Assembly (NCBI RefSeq): GCF_021502655.1
Contig: NZ_JAKFFT010000002.1
Coordinates: 1,178,001 to 1,242,000 of the forward strand
DNA: 64,000 bases
From: Dyadobacter sp. CY347
Lineage (GTDB): Bacteria > Bacteroidota > Bacteroidia > Cytophagales > Spirosomataceae
Direction of reading: 5' to 3'
Shown: positions 27,501-36,774 of the stretch, piece after piece
Layout: each line of letters opens with the position of its first letter
Position numbering within the stretch: position 1 is the stretch's first letter
The notes under the pieces: generated by a model
Told to the model about the DNA's origin: nothing
The model's database searches: none
Seen by the model: the letters and a program-made list of their open reading frames with translations, nothing else
Program-made: the position numbers and the translations under genes

Positions 27501-27828
27501 TGGTTCTACATTGGGTTACTACGACGGCTCATTTATCAAATGCAGGAGCATCAACTTTGGTTACACTTTCGAGAGTGACCTGATCAAAAAAATCGGTGCG
27601 GCTTCTGCCAGGATCTATGTCAACCTTACCAACCCGTTCATCATTTACGCACCATTGGTGAAAGACGACCTGGCCGTTGATCCGGAAGGAAACAGCTACG
27701 CAACGGGCCAGTCTACGCTGAACCCGCAAGGCGCCAGCGACCGCGGCGCACCGGAACGTCAGATCTCAGTAAACCTGAACTCGCCGCCGGTAAGACAATT
27801 CACTGTGGGCGTTAACCTTAAATTCTAA
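24589..27828 (+). CDS. SusC/RagA TonB-dependent outer-membrane transporter (first pair)
   Basis: 1079 residues. After a signal region (hydrophobic GFSGLPILLLGGVSMDAVAG) comes a carboxypeptidase-regulatory-like domain (about 53-130, VTGKVTGPDGEALPGANVLI), a TonB-box-like segment (LDEVVVVGYG), the plug (about 145-260, VSQLKGRAAGVSI, GPLVVVDGIPFGG, ILSLEVLKDASATAIYGSRG) and a 22-strand-type barrel with the last strand ending FTVGVNLKF. SusC proteins import oligosaccharides across the outer membrane with TonB energy, with SusD as a lid. It is the first gene after the hybrid regulator; SusD starts 7 bases after the stop. Confidence 0.95.
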   Translation: MHERLLTHNKLARLLGFSGLPILLLGGVSMDAVAGSAAWADYGTRHRSAPAADIEVTGKVTGPDGEALPGANVLIKSTTRGTSADQDGNFRLTVQDANAVLVFSLVGYAPKEVVVGTQQIINVTLAVDNKTLDEVVVVGYGVQRKRDVTGSVVSVSESTLKEVPAPNLVSQLKGRAAGVSIISNGSTPGSQGQIRIRGNRTLTTSSGSSDGLDGPLVVVDGIPFGGLNDINPDDILSLEVLKDASATAIYGSRGAGGVILVTTKRGKIGKPVFSYDGYHGQTQVMGKFNVMNGQEYAQFKADAAKYNRTAPGTSGYLLTQKEQEALDNGVSTDWQDLIYKPGFMTNHQLGLQGGVENTQYSLGLGYFNETGIIPNQSFQRFNIRATIDQKIGKNVKIGLNTLNTLSYTNTPGGGGVPGGLVRLTPLASPYNADGTLNTFPAEGSIDAAIVSPLTIMSKKESALGRTRSIRTFNSLYAEVNILPGLKYRFNAGLNFSQSNLNNYNGPLTYFNTSTTQAGSTAEISNTEYWDVNLQHLLYFDKTFADKHKLGFTALYEYTKNHSLGSRFTVTGVPADYIKTSNFSLAAGQPVAPSDFGNSFSETGLLSYMGRLNYSFADKYLLTLTLRRDGSSTLSPANQYFNYPAIGLGWNVVEEGFMKSVPFISNLKLRGGWGISGNRNVGAYSTLGALSAGYYNFGLGTAGQQLAYTVTSLPSSDLSWQSTSQVDIGIDFGLFNNRITGSVDWYHQKTKDILLSVPLPPSNGAGSTLKNLGRTEGKGLEVAASFEIVRKPKGFNWSIDATYFFNREKITQLTTPDEKSNLGAGWFVGQPLSVIFDYKKLGIWQTADAENGTLAQQTSPVQFAGQIRVEDLNGDGKIDANDRQILGNFQPKWEGGLTSRFSFRNFDASVVTYARMGMKVLVPYLTGNSTGSGGFAFFNQGRVNQVKTDYWTETNPTNAFPAPDAGGAVANFGSTLGYYDGSFIKCRSINFGYTFESDLIKKIGAASARIYVNLTNPFIIYAPLVKDDLAVDPEGNSYATGQSTLNPQGASDRGAPERQISVNLNSPPVRQFTVGVNLKF

Positions 27829-27835
27829 TCCGACT

Positions 27836-29650
27836 ATGAAATCCATAAAAAACCTGATTACAGCAGCATTAATCGCTTCATTCAGTACGGGTTGCGAAAA
27901 AGTGCTCGAAGAACATCCGCAATCCCAGATCGTCCCATCTTACTTCAACAGCCCGGCGGGCGTGCTCGGCGGAATTGCAGGGGTTTATAACGACATCCGC
28001 GGTCAATGGGGAACCGAAGGCTTCACCGTTGAAATGCAAGCAGGAACCGACGAGTTCATCCAGGGCGTTAATGGAGGTGGAGGCCCAGCTTATACTTATA
28101 ATGGTCTCAATAGCAGTAACTTCGGCTCAGCCTGGGGCGTTGCATTCCAGGATATTAATACTTTGAACGGCGTGCTTCAATACGGAGCGACCATTGATCT
28201 GCCGGAAGCTACGCGGAAGCAATATCTGGCGCAAGCCAAGTTTTTGAGAGCATTCTGGTATTTCTATCTTGTGCAGACCTGGGGCGATGTGCCGCTGCAC
28301 ACCGAATTTATTACCGTGCCTTCGCAGGCTGCATCACGCCAGCCGGTAGCGGACGTGTATGCGCTCATTATCCAGGATTTAACCGAAGCTGCGGCAGACT
28401 TGCCTAACCAGCCAACGGCTCCGTTCCTGGGCAAGGCTGCAACCAAGTCGACCGCCCAACTGCTGCTCGCAAAAGCATATCTGACCCGCGGCTGGCTGAA
28501 TAACACAGCTTCTGATTTCACGCAGGCAGCAACGATCTGCGACGACATTATCGCCAAAAAAGCAGATTATGGCCTCGACTTGTGGCAGGATTACGGGGAC
28601 GCATTTGTGCCTGCAAATGATTATGGCAAAGAAACCATGTTCGTAAGCGATCACGTGCTCGATCCCAAATATGGTTACTATCAGGTAGGCGCCCAGGCTG
28701 GGGGAGGCGCGGCGCAAAACCTGAGCCCGTGGTTTACCAACTGGAATTACCCCAACAACAGCGGGATCAACTCGATTAAAAATGCACAGGGCACGTTTGT
28801 CCATAGCGGAACTTCCGGCATGCTGCGCGACTCGTATTATGGCCGTCCCTATGTGAGGATGCGTCCTAATTCCGATAAAATAGCGACTGGGCCGCGCGCT
28901 GGTAAGAATTATTTCCTGGATCAGGCATTCACCAACCGCAATGTGGATTCGCGTTATGCCAATTCGTTTTACACGGTTTATATTTCAAATACTGCTGTAA
29001 GAAATGAGGCGAATGCTACCAATAACCTGCGCGGCATTGCATATACGACCGTTCCAGGCGTGGATACTGCTGTTTGGCTGCCGGATTACGAAGTGCCTGG
29101 CGCGCCGCAGTTTGTAGGCAGCCGGCCGTTCAAAGGCATCGTGGTGCCGCCGAGTCTTTGGAACAACAGCATTTTCCCGGCTTTGAAGAAATTCATGGAC
29201 CCAAGCCGCGGTGCTAATTTCAACGACCCGTCTACGCGTCCGGTTGTGCTATATCGCTTTTCTGATGTGTATATGACAGGTGCTGAGGCCTATTTCAAAG
29301 CAGGTAACAACGCAAAAGCAGCCGCTTTGATCAATGTGGTAAGACAGCGCGCCGCCTTCAAAAAAACCAATTCAACATCCGAAAATGCCGCTGCCGCAAC
29401 AGCCCTGACCATCACCGCAGCGCAGGTAACCCTGGATTTTATCCTCGACGAACGCAGCCGTGAATTCTTCGGAGAGTGGCAGCGCTGGCATGATCTTGTA
29501 CGGACGCGCTCGCTCGTGCGCCGCGTGCAGGAATGGAATCAGGAAGCGGCTCAGTATGTGAAGGATTTCAATATGCTCCGTCCCATCCCGCAACCGCAAA
29601 TCGATAGGGTCGTAGATGGACCGAAGTTTCCGCAAAATTCCGGATATTGA
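27836..29650 (+). CDS. SusD/RagB glycan-binding lipoprotein (first pair)
   Basis: 604 residues. A lipoprotein signal ends at C20 (FSTGC), so it is anchored at the cell surface. The TPR-like SusD fold is visible: LAQAKFLRAFWYFYLVQTWGD, LLAKAYLTRGWLN, and the C-terminal LYRFSDVYMTGAEAYFKAG and FFGEWQRWHDLVR, ending MLRPIPQPQ. It caps the adjacent SusC and binds xylo-oligosaccharides given the neighbours. Length is slightly above the family average because of an extra loop region around 255-360. The gene pair has a 7-base spacer. Confidence 0.95.
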   Translation: MKSIKNLITAALIASFSTGCEKVLEEHPQSQIVPSYFNSPAGVLGGIAGVYNDIRGQWGTEGFTVEMQAGTDEFIQGVNGGGGPAYTYNGLNSSNFGSAWGVAFQDINTLNGVLQYGATIDLPEATRKQYLAQAKFLRAFWYFYLVQTWGDVPLHTEFITVPSQAASRQPVADVYALIIQDLTEAAADLPNQPTAPFLGKAATKSTAQLLLAKAYLTRGWLNNTASDFTQAATICDDIIAKKADYGLDLWQDYGDAFVPANDYGKETMFVSDHVLDPKYGYYQVGAQAGGGAAQNLSPWFTNWNYPNNSGINSIKNAQGTFVHSGTSGMLRDSYYGRPYVRMRPNSDKIATGPRAGKNYFLDQAFTNRNVDSRYANSFYTVYISNTAVRNEANATNNLRGIAYTTVPGVDTAVWLPDYEVPGAPQFVGSRPFKGIVVPPSLWNNSIFPALKKFMDPSRGANFNDPSTRPVVLYRFSDVYMTGAEAYFKAGNNAKAAALINVVRQRAAFKKTNSTSENAAAATALTITAAQVTLDFILDERSREFFGEWQRWHDLVRTRSLVRRVQEWNQEAAQYVKDFNMLRPIPQPQIDRVVDGPKFPQNSGY

Positions 29651-29667
29651 TAAAAAAAATTCAAAAG

Positions 29668-30720
29668 ATGATAAATCGTAACTTATTAGCAGGAATATCG
29701 GCGTCGTTGCTGGCGTTTGGTTTAGGTGCTCCAAATGGCCTTTGCCAGGGAACCAATATAAAGCCATTGGTAAGCGACTTATACACCGCAGACCCGTCGG
29801 CCCATGTTTTCAACGGAAAAATCTACATTTATCCATCCCACGACGTTGAGGCCGACGTGCCGCAAGACGATGAAGGCGGTCACTTCCAGATGCGCGATTA
29901 TCATGTATATTCCATGGACAAAATCGGTGGCAAAGTCACCGACCATGGCGTGGCGCTGGATGTGAAAGATGTGCCATGGGCCGATAAACAAATGTGGGCG
30001 CCCGACGCAGCATTCAAGAATGGGACATACTTCCTTTATTTTCCTGTAAAAGATAAGGAAGGCGTTTTCCGGATGGGCGTAGCAACCAGCAAGTCGCCGA
30101 CCGGGCCATTCAAGGCTGAGCCAGAGCCTATGAAAGGAAGTTACAGCATTGACCCCGCCGTTTTCACCGACACAGATGGAAAAAGCTATATGTATCTGGG
30201 CGGCATCTGGGGTGGTCAGCTGCAACGCTGGCATACAGGCACTTATGATAAGTCGTTGATGACCGATCTTGGTAAGGGACATGAAAACGAGCCCGCATTA
30301 AGCGCCAAAGTGGCGGTGATGAGCGATGATATGTTGTCGTTTGCGGAGCAACTGAAAGATGTGCAGATCCTGGATGAGAACGGCAAGCCTATCCTGGCAT
30401 CAGATACCAAACGCCGCTTTTTTGAAGGTGCCTGGATGCACAAGTATAATGGTAAATATTATTTCTCCTATTCCACGGGCGATACGCATTTGTTATGTTA
30501 CGCAGAAGGCGATTCACCCTACGGGCCATTCACTTACAAAGGGGTGATTATGAATCCGGTAGAAGGCTGGACAACCCATCATTCTATCGTAGATGTGAAA
30601 GGGAAATGGTATATTTTTTATCATGATGCGGCCCTGTCCGGCAAAACCCATCTTCGTAATGTCAAGGTGAGAGAATTGCTTAGAGAAGGCAACGGAAATA
30701 TTAAAACCATCAACCCCTGA
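29668..30720 (+). CDS. Glycoside hydrolase family 43, exported
   Basis: 350 residues from the ATG at 29668; the upstream TTG at 29647 overlaps the SusD stop and is less likely. A signal peptide ends near GLCQG. The five-bladed propeller carries the three family acids: Asp in TADPSAHVF (base), Asp in SIDPAVFTD (modulator) and Glu in FEGAWMHKY (acid). MWAPD and TTHHSIVDVKGKWYIFYHD are common in GH43 beta-xylosidases and alpha-L-arabinofuranosidases. In this locus it most likely trims arabinofuranosyl or xylosyl residues in the periplasm or at the surface. Which of the two activities dominates cannot be decided from sequence. Confidence 0.9.
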   Translation: MINRNLLAGISASLLAFGLGAPNGLCQGTNIKPLVSDLYTADPSAHVFNGKIYIYPSHDVEADVPQDDEGGHFQMRDYHVYSMDKIGGKVTDHGVALDVKDVPWADKQMWAPDAAFKNGTYFLYFPVKDKEGVFRMGVATSKSPTGPFKAEPEPMKGSYSIDPAVFTDTDGKSYMYLGGIWGGQLQRWHTGTYDKSLMTDLGKGHENEPALSAKVAVMSDDMLSFAEQLKDVQILDENGKPILASDTKRRFFEGAWMHKYNGKYYFSYSTGDTHLLCYAEGDSPYGPFTYKGVIMNPVEGWTTHHSIVDVKGKWYIFYHDAALSGKTHLRNVKVRELLREGNGNIKTINP

Positions 30721-30771
30721 CAAAGTAGGTGTCCGCTGCATTGCGCTTATCAATTTAAAAAAAACATCATT

Positions 30772-31860
30772 ATGCATATCGAAAGGCGTGATTTCTTATC
30801 AACATTGACATTGGCCGGTGCGGCAACTTTATTTACCGGGAATTCCCTGCTGGCATCCACAGGTCCTAAGAAGGAAAAACTCGGCATTGCGTTGGTAGGC
30901 CTGGGCTATTACAGCACCGACCTGCTTGCACCCGCGCTCCAGATGACCGAAAAATGTTACCTGGCCGGCATCGTCACAGGCACACCTGCCAAGGCAGAAA
31001 CCTGGAAAGCCAAGTACAACATTCCCGACAAGAACATTTACAACTACAAGAATTTCGACGATATCGCCAACAACCCGGATATCGATGTGGTGTACGTCGT
31101 TTTGCCGCCGTCTATGCACAGGGAATTTGTGGTCAGGGCAGCCAAAGCTGGTAAGCATGTATTTTGTGAAAAACCAATGGCGCCGTCTGTTGCCGACTGC
31201 GAAGCAATGATCCAGGCTTGTAAAGCCAACAAAGTCAAACTCGCCATCGGCTACCGCTGCCAGCACGATCCGAACATTCAGGCCATTATGAAAATTGCCA
31301 AAGAACCGAAATTTGGCAAAGTGAAAATGGTGACGAGCGCAGCCGGTTATTTCGATGCGCGGACTGACCATTGGAAACAGAAAAAATCCTTAGGCGGCGG
31401 CGTAATGGGGGATATGGGCGTGTATGCATTGCAAGGTGCAAGACTGGCAACGGGAGAAGAGCCGATCAGCGTTTTTGCGCAAGCTTCCACAACGCGTCCC
31501 GAGATCTATAAGGAAGTGGAGGAAACCATGATGTTCATGCTCGATTTTCCAAGCGGCGCCAAAGCATCCTGCCAGACAAGTTTTGGCATTAATATGAATT
31601 ATTTGCAGGTCAACTATGAAAAAGGCTGGGCTAAGCTGGAACCGCAGTCGGGCTATAATGGCAACAAGGGCAGCTTATCGGATGGGACTGTAATTAACTT
31701 TCCGATCAAAAGTCAGCAAGCCAAACAAATGGACGAAGACTGCACCGCGCTCATGACCAATGCGAATCTGATCGCACCCGGTGAAGAAGGGCTGCGTGAC
31801 ATTCGTGTTGTAGAGGCGATCTATAAATCGGCTGCGAGTGGCAAAACGGTTAAGATCTGA
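30772..31860 (+). CDS. Gfo/Idh/MocA-family oxidoreductase, Tat-type signal
   Basis: 362 residues. The N-terminus MHIERRDFLSTLTLAGAATL has a twin-arginine motif and hydrophobic stretch, so it should be exported folded with its cofactor. The Rossmann part has GIALVGLGYYS and the family EKP motif in VFCEKPMAPS; the C-terminal alpha/beta domain has GGGVMGDMGVYALQGAR, typical of glucose-fructose oxidoreductase-like members, with tightly bound NADP. It would oxidise or disproportionate a sugar or uronic acid released by the neighbouring hydrolases. The exact sugar is unknown. Located between GH43 and GH95 inside the locus. Confidence 0.85.
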   Translation: MHIERRDFLSTLTLAGAATLFTGNSLLASTGPKKEKLGIALVGLGYYSTDLLAPALQMTEKCYLAGIVTGTPAKAETWKAKYNIPDKNIYNYKNFDDIANNPDIDVVYVVLPPSMHREFVVRAAKAGKHVFCEKPMAPSVADCEAMIQACKANKVKLAIGYRCQHDPNIQAIMKIAKEPKFGKVKMVTSAAGYFDARTDHWKQKKSLGGGVMGDMGVYALQGARLATGEEPISVFAQASTTRPEIYKEVEETMMFMLDFPSGAKASCQTSFGINMNYLQVNYEKGWAKLEPQSGYNGNKGSLSDGTVINFPIKSQQAKQMDEDCTALMTNANLIAPGEEGLRDIRVVEAIYKSAASGKTVKI

Positions 31861-31962
31861 CGAAATGCAATGATACTTTGCTGGCTATTCGATCATTATT
31901 GTACTTTGAGCATAAATTAATTTGCTTTTTGTAGATAAATTAATAAAATTGCATTCGATAAA

Positions 31963-31977
31963 GTGTCATGATGACAC
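31963..31977. promoter_or_regulatory. 15-bp palindrome inside the xylan locus
   Basis: GTGTCATGATGACAC is a perfect 7+1+7 palindrome, 29 bases before the GH95 ATG and in the largest gap (146 bases) of the first operon. It resembles a dimeric repressor site and may mark an internal, separately controlled promoter. No regulator is identified. Confidence 0.4.
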
Positions 31978-32006
31978 ATTAATTTGAGTTGAAATTTGGT
32001 GTGTTT

Positions 32007-34466
32007 ATGAGGAAAATTTCCTTTTTGTTTTTTATGGTCATGGCGGTTGCAGGTTATTCGCAGACGCCGCGTGTACAAAAGCTTTGGTATAGTCAACCTT
32101 CCGGCAAAACCTGGGAGAATGCACTGCCCGTCGGGAACGGCAGGCTCGGCGGCATGGTGTATGGTAATGTGGTGAACGAAACGATCCAGCTCAATGAACA
32201 TACATTATGGTCGGGCGGACCGAATCGCAACGACAATCCCGATGCATTGGTTGCGTTGCCGGAAATCCGCAAATTGATTTTTGACGGAAAACAAAAGGAA
32301 GCCGAAAAGCTGGCCAACAAAGCCATTATTACCAAAAAATCACACGGACAAATGTTTCAGCCGCTGGGCGACTTGCGGCTGACTTTTCCGGGCCACGACA
32401 GTTTTACCAATTATTACCGCGAACTCGACATTGAACGTGCAGTAGCCAAAACCACTTACCAGGTCGACGGTGTCAACTACACCCGCGAAGTGCTCGCCTC
32501 ATTCCCGGACCGCGTGATCGTGATCCGCCTTACTGCCGACAAACCTGGCAAGCTGACATTCGATGCTTCCTATGCCTCTTTGCACAAAATCAAAACGACT
32601 AAAACAACTGCTTCGAAAGACCTTACCATTGCCGGAGCGACCCAGGATCATGAGGGTGTCAAAGGTCAGGTTCGATTCAAAGGCATTACCAGGATCAAAA
32701 CGGAAGGCGGCAATGTGACTGCCAGTGATACCGCATTGAATGTTACCGGAGCGAACGCGGCGACCATTTACATTTCCATTGCGACGAATTTTAAAAACTA
32801 CAATGATGTAGGCGGTGATGAAAACGCGCTCGCAGCGTCCTATCTGGATAAAGCGGCTTCGAAATCATACGCAGCCATTCTGAACCCGCACATTGCTGCT
32901 TACCAAAAGTATTTCAACCGCGTTAAATTTGATCTTGGCACAACGGATCTAGGTAAGTTACCAACGGATGAAAGGCTAAAAAACTTCCGCAATGTTAATG
33001 ATCCTGAATTGGTTACGCTTTACTATCAATATGGTCGTTATCTGTTGATTTCCAGTTCGCAACCCGGCGGGCAGCCTGCAAACTTGCAAGGCATTTGGAA
33101 CAATAAAATGATGCCGCCCTGGGATAGCAAATACACGATCAATATCAATGCGCAGATGAATTACTGGCCCGCGGAGCGAACGAATTTGAGCGAGCTGCAT
33201 GAGCCTTTTCTCAAAATGGTCGAAGAGCTTTCGCAAACTGGAAAGGAAACGGCCAAAACCATGTACGGCGCAAGAGGCTGGATGGCGCATCATAACACCG
33301 ACATCTGGCGCGCAACTGGTGCCATTGACGGCGCATTCTGGGGCATGTGGATCGCAGGCGGTGGCTGGACCAGCCAGCATTTGTGGCAACATTATCTCTA
33401 TCACGGCGACAAGGCTTATCTGGCCAAGATCTATCCAATATTGAAAGGCGCAGCCACATTCTATGCTGACTTTTTGATTGAACATCCTAAATACAAATGG
33501 CTCGTCGTCAATCCGGGAAGCTCTCCCGAAAATGCACCTGCTGCGCACGAAGGCTCTTCGCTGGACGCCGGAACCACGATGGATAACCAGATCGCATTCG
33601 ACGTTTTCAGCAGCACCATTCGTGCAGCCGAAATCCTGAAAAAGGACGCCCCATTCACCGATTCGCTGCGACAAATGCGCAAACGCCTGCCGCCTATGCA
33701 TGTGGGCCAGCACGGCCAGTTGCAGGAATGGCTTGATGATGTGGACGATCCAAATGATCATCACCGCCACGTTTCGCATCTATACGGCTTGTTTCCGTCA
33801 GACCAAATTTCAGCGTATCGCACACCCGAACTTTTTTCTGCCGCCCGGACTACATTGCTGCACCGCGGCGACGTTTCAACCGGTTGGAGCATGGGCTGGA
33901 AAGTGAACTGGTGGGCCAGGTTGCAGGACGGAAACCACGCATTTACATTAATTAAAAGCCAGCTTTCGCCCTTAGGGACATCCAAAGAAGGGGGAGGAAC
34001 CTACAACAACCTCTTCGACGCCCACCCGCCATTCCAGATCGACGGCAACTTCGGCTGCACATCAGGCATTACAGAAATGCTTATGCAAAGCGCAGACGGT
34101 TCCGTGCATTTGCTTCCAGCATTACCGGACGTTTGGCAGAATGGAAATATCAGCGGACTGCTCGCGCAAGGTGGTTTTGAAGTCGTGAATATGGAGTGGA
34201 AAGCAGGAAAGCTGACCAAGGTGGAAGTCAAATCAAAACTGGGTGGAAACCTGAGACTACGCACGCCGAACGAGTTAAAAGCGGCTAATGGCAAGCCGGT
34301 GAAGATCGCCTCAGGGGTGAATGCTAATGCTTTTTACCAAACTGAGGCAGTTGCTAATGCGGTTGTTTCGTCAAAGGCGGGTCCAGCTGCATTGAATTTA
34401 AAGCCAACATTCCTTTACGACATTCCAACTCAGGCTGGTAAGACGTATGTCTTTGCCGGTCAATAA
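32007..34466 (+). CDS. Glycoside hydrolase family 95
   Basis: 819 residues from ATG 32007 with a signal peptide (FLFFMVMAVAGYSQ). The N-terminal beta domain (ENALPVGNGRLGGMVYG, ETIQLNEHTLWSGGP) is the opening typical of GH95; the (alpha/alpha)6 core has DSKYTININAQMNYWPAE with the catalytic Asn pair, HNTDIWRATGAIDGAFWG, VVNPGSSPENA with the acid Glu, and FDAHPPFQIDGNFG with the general-base Asp. GH95 covers alpha-L-fucosidases and alpha-L-galactosidases; a GH95 from a Bacteroides xylan locus is known to be an alpha-L-galactosidase, which fits xylan side chains better than fucose. Specificity cannot be fixed by reading alone. Confidence 0.9.
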   Translation: MRKISFLFFMVMAVAGYSQTPRVQKLWYSQPSGKTWENALPVGNGRLGGMVYGNVVNETIQLNEHTLWSGGPNRNDNPDALVALPEIRKLIFDGKQKEAEKLANKAIITKKSHGQMFQPLGDLRLTFPGHDSFTNYYRELDIERAVAKTTYQVDGVNYTREVLASFPDRVIVIRLTADKPGKLTFDASYASLHKIKTTKTTASKDLTIAGATQDHEGVKGQVRFKGITRIKTEGGNVTASDTALNVTGANAATIYISIATNFKNYNDVGGDENALAASYLDKAASKSYAAILNPHIAAYQKYFNRVKFDLGTTDLGKLPTDERLKNFRNVNDPELVTLYYQYGRYLLISSSQPGGQPANLQGIWNNKMMPPWDSKYTININAQMNYWPAERTNLSELHEPFLKMVEELSQTGKETAKTMYGARGWMAHHNTDIWRATGAIDGAFWGMWIAGGGWTSQHLWQHYLYHGDKAYLAKIYPILKGAATFYADFLIEHPKYKWLVVNPGSSPENAPAAHEGSSLDAGTTMDNQIAFDVFSSTIRAAEILKKDAPFTDSLRQMRKRLPPMHVGQHGQLQEWLDDVDDPNDHHRHVSHLYGLFPSDQISAYRTPELFSAARTTLLHRGDVSTGWSMGWKVNWWARLQDGNHAFTLIKSQLSPLGTSKEGGGTYNNLFDAHPPFQIDGNFGCTSGITEMLMQSADGSVHLLPALPDVWQNGNISGLLAQGGFEVVNMEWKAGKLTKVEVKSKLGGNLRLRTPNELKAANGKPVKIASGVNANAFYQTEAVANAVVSSKAGPAALNLKPTFLYDIPTQAGKTYVFAGQ

Positions 34467-34500
34467 GTTATTAGTAATCATTGATTAAGATCAAAATATA

Positions 34501-36183
34501 ATGACCAAACATTTTATCACTGCAATTTGGGTTGCATTGCTATGCGGCACGCAGCTGGTGCGGGCACAAAAGACTACATTGGTCAATCCGATTTTGACCG
34601 GTTTCTATCCCGACCCGAGCGTGGTACAGGTTGGAACCGATTACTATCTGGTCAACTCCACATTTTCCTACTTTCCAGGCATCCCGGTTTTTCACAGCAA
34701 GGATTTGAAAAACTGGAAACAGATCGGTAATGTCATCGACCGCGCCTCACAAATGGATTTTATGGGCGAGAAGTTAACCAGAGGACTTTTTGCGCCGGCG
34801 ATCAGCTATCATAAAGGCACATTTTATGTTACTTGCACGGACATTGATCATGACGGAAACTTTGTGGTAACAGCCAAAAACCCGGCCGGCCCATGGAGCA
34901 ACCCGATCCGCATTCCGCAAGCGCGCGGCATTGATCCTTCGTTGTTTTTTGATGATGATAACAAAGCCTACATTATTTACAACAGCGACGCGCCCGACAG
35001 AAAACCCTTGTATTCCGGTCACAGGACCATCCGCATTTATGAGCTTGATCCTGCCACATTGCAGGTTATCGGGGAAGAAAAACAGTTGGTGAACGGCGGC
35101 GTGGATCTGAGCAAAAAGCCTGTCTGGATCGAAGCGCCGCATATTATGAAGCGAAATGGCTGGTATTATCTGTATGCGGCAGAGGGAGGGACTTCGGTAA
35201 ACCATACGGAAGTTGTTTTTCGCAGCAAGTCGGTTTGGGGGCCGTTTGTTCCTTATGAAAACAATCCGATTTTAACTCAAAAAGGACTGCCCGAAGACCG
35301 TAAAGATCCGATCACGTCTGCCGGCCACGCGCAGTTTGTGGATGGGCCGGATGGAAAAACCTACGCCATTTTCCTGGCCGTGCGTCCCTATGAAGGCAAT
35401 TATTACAACACAGGCCGCGAAACGTTCATCGCGCCCGTGGAATGGAAAGACGACTGGCCGGTGATCAACCCGCCCACCAAGAATGTGGATTACGCATATA
35501 CTGTCAACTATAAAGAAGTGAAGCAAAAAGATGCGCTTCCGCAGGCAGGCAGTTTTGCATATACATTAACATTCGAAAACAAGCTCGATCCTGCGTTGCT
35601 TTTCATGCGGACTATCGATAGCAGTTCCTTCTCATTATCAAAACAAAATGGCCTGACCATGAAGCTGAAACCCGAAACCATTATGGAATTCGGCAACCCT
35701 TCATTCATCGGCAAACGCCAGCAGCATTTATTCTGCACCGCCGAAACCGAGCTCAATTTTTCGCCCAAATCGGAAAAAGAAAAAGCGGGACTTACCATTT
35801 TCCAGGATGAGTCGCATTTCTATTTTCTGAGCAAATCCATCAAGGACGGTAAGCCAATGATCCAGCTTTTCAAAAGCGGTGCAGGCGGAAAGGAAATGGA
35901 ATTACTCTCTGAAATGCCCGTTTCGGACGCTTCCAAGCCAGTTAAGCTGCGCATTGTAGCAAACGGTGATACATATAGTTTCTATTTTTCAAAAGGCGCT
36001 TCCTGGGAGTTGTTGAAAGACAAAGTAGACGCGAAATTCCTGAGCACCGAAGTCGCTGGCGGCTTTATTGGCTGTTTGTTTGGTATGTACGCAACGTCTT
36101 CCGGTGACCAAGCGAGCAATTCCGCTTCATTTAAATATCTAAAATACAGCGGAAATGATCCAATGTTTAAAACAATCAAATAA
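34501..36183 (+). CDS. Glycoside hydrolase family 43 with C-terminal beta-sandwich
   Basis: 560 residues. Signal peptide ends near residue 22 (LVRAQ). The propeller (about 28-320) has the base D38 in GFYPDPSVV, the modulator Asp in RGIDPSLFF and the acid Glu in VWIEAPHIM; NSTFSYFPGIPVFHSKDLKNW is the familiar beta-xylosidase/arabinofuranosidase opening. The C-terminal 200 residues form a concanavalin-like sandwich (AGLTIFQDESHFYF, KLRIVANGDTYSFYFS) that contributes to the active site in subfamily GH43_12-like enzymes. It should remove xylosyl or arabinofuranosyl units from xylo-oligosaccharides. It follows GH95 after 34 bases; the VOC gene starts 3 bases later. Confidence 0.9.
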   Translation: MTKHFITAIWVALLCGTQLVRAQKTTLVNPILTGFYPDPSVVQVGTDYYLVNSTFSYFPGIPVFHSKDLKNWKQIGNVIDRASQMDFMGEKLTRGLFAPAISYHKGTFYVTCTDIDHDGNFVVTAKNPAGPWSNPIRIPQARGIDPSLFFDDDNKAYIIYNSDAPDRKPLYSGHRTIRIYELDPATLQVIGEEKQLVNGGVDLSKKPVWIEAPHIMKRNGWYYLYAAEGGTSVNHTEVVFRSKSVWGPFVPYENNPILTQKGLPEDRKDPITSAGHAQFVDGPDGKTYAIFLAVRPYEGNYYNTGRETFIAPVEWKDDWPVINPPTKNVDYAYTVNYKEVKQKDALPQAGSFAYTLTFENKLDPALLFMRTIDSSSFSLSKQNGLTMKLKPETIMEFGNPSFIGKRQQHLFCTAETELNFSPKSEKEKAGLTIFQDESHFYFLSKSIKDGKPMIQLFKSGAGGKEMELLSEMPVSDASKPVKLRIVANGDTYSFYFSKGASWELLKDKVDAKFLSTEVAGGFIGCLFGMYATSSGDQASNSASFKYLKYSGNDPMFKTIK

Positions 36184-36186
36184 CCT

Positions 36187-36708
36187 ATGAAAATGTCCAC
36201 AATCAAGAATCTGTTAATTATTACTGCGTGCCTCTTTGGTAGTCTCGTTCAGGCGCAATCCAATTTTAAAAGTAAGTCCATCGGCGTAGGCGTCGTGGTG
36301 GCAGATATGGAGAAGTCCCTGAATTTCTATGTTAATGGAATCGGTATGGTCAAGACCGGCAATTTTACGATCAATGCTGAATTTGGTAAACGAGGAGGTT
36401 TGACAGGCGGTGAAGCTGTTGAAGTAAACATTCTGAAACTGGAAAACAGCCCCGAAGGCACAGATTGGAAACTGATGAGTTTTGGCAAAAAGGCAAGCCA
36501 TCCCAAGCCAAAATTCATACAAGACGATAATGGTCCTCAATACATTACCATTCAGGTTAAAGCTTTAAAACCCATCATCGACAGGCTAAAAGAACAAAAA
36601 GTGCCTTTCCTGGGAAGCACGCCCACGCCGCTGACGAAAGATTCGCACTTCGTTCTGGTTCAGGATCCGGACGGAACATTTGTGGAGCTGATAGGGCCAT
36701 TGGAATAG
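36187..36708 (+). CDS. Exported VOC-superfamily protein
   Basis: 173 residues. A signal peptide (LLIITACLFGSLVQAQ) precedes a single VOC module: GVVVADMEKSLNFYVNGIGM, a middle strand VEVNILKLEN, and a second half with ITIQVKALKPIIDRL, VLVQDPDGTFVELIGP. The closing PDGTFVEL carries the usual Glu metal ligand. An exported VOC protein is unusual since most are cytoplasmic. It sits between GH43 and ThuA, 3 bases after the former, so it is surely co-transcribed with the locus. Function unknown; possible isomerase or lyase acting on an oxidised sugar (inference from neighbours). Confidence 0.8.
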   Translation: MKMSTIKNLLIITACLFGSLVQAQSNFKSKSIGVGVVVADMEKSLNFYVNGIGMVKTGNFTINAEFGKRGGLTGGEAVEVNILKLENSPEGTDWKLMSFGKKASHPKPKFIQDDNGPQYITIQVKALKPIIDRLKEQKVPFLGSTPTPLTKDSHFVLVQDPDGTFVELIGPLE

Positions 36709-36774
36709 GGAAGGCGGTTTTTCGCTTTGTGCAGATGGTCAACACCGGCTTCAGGTGATTTGTAGATTAATTTA

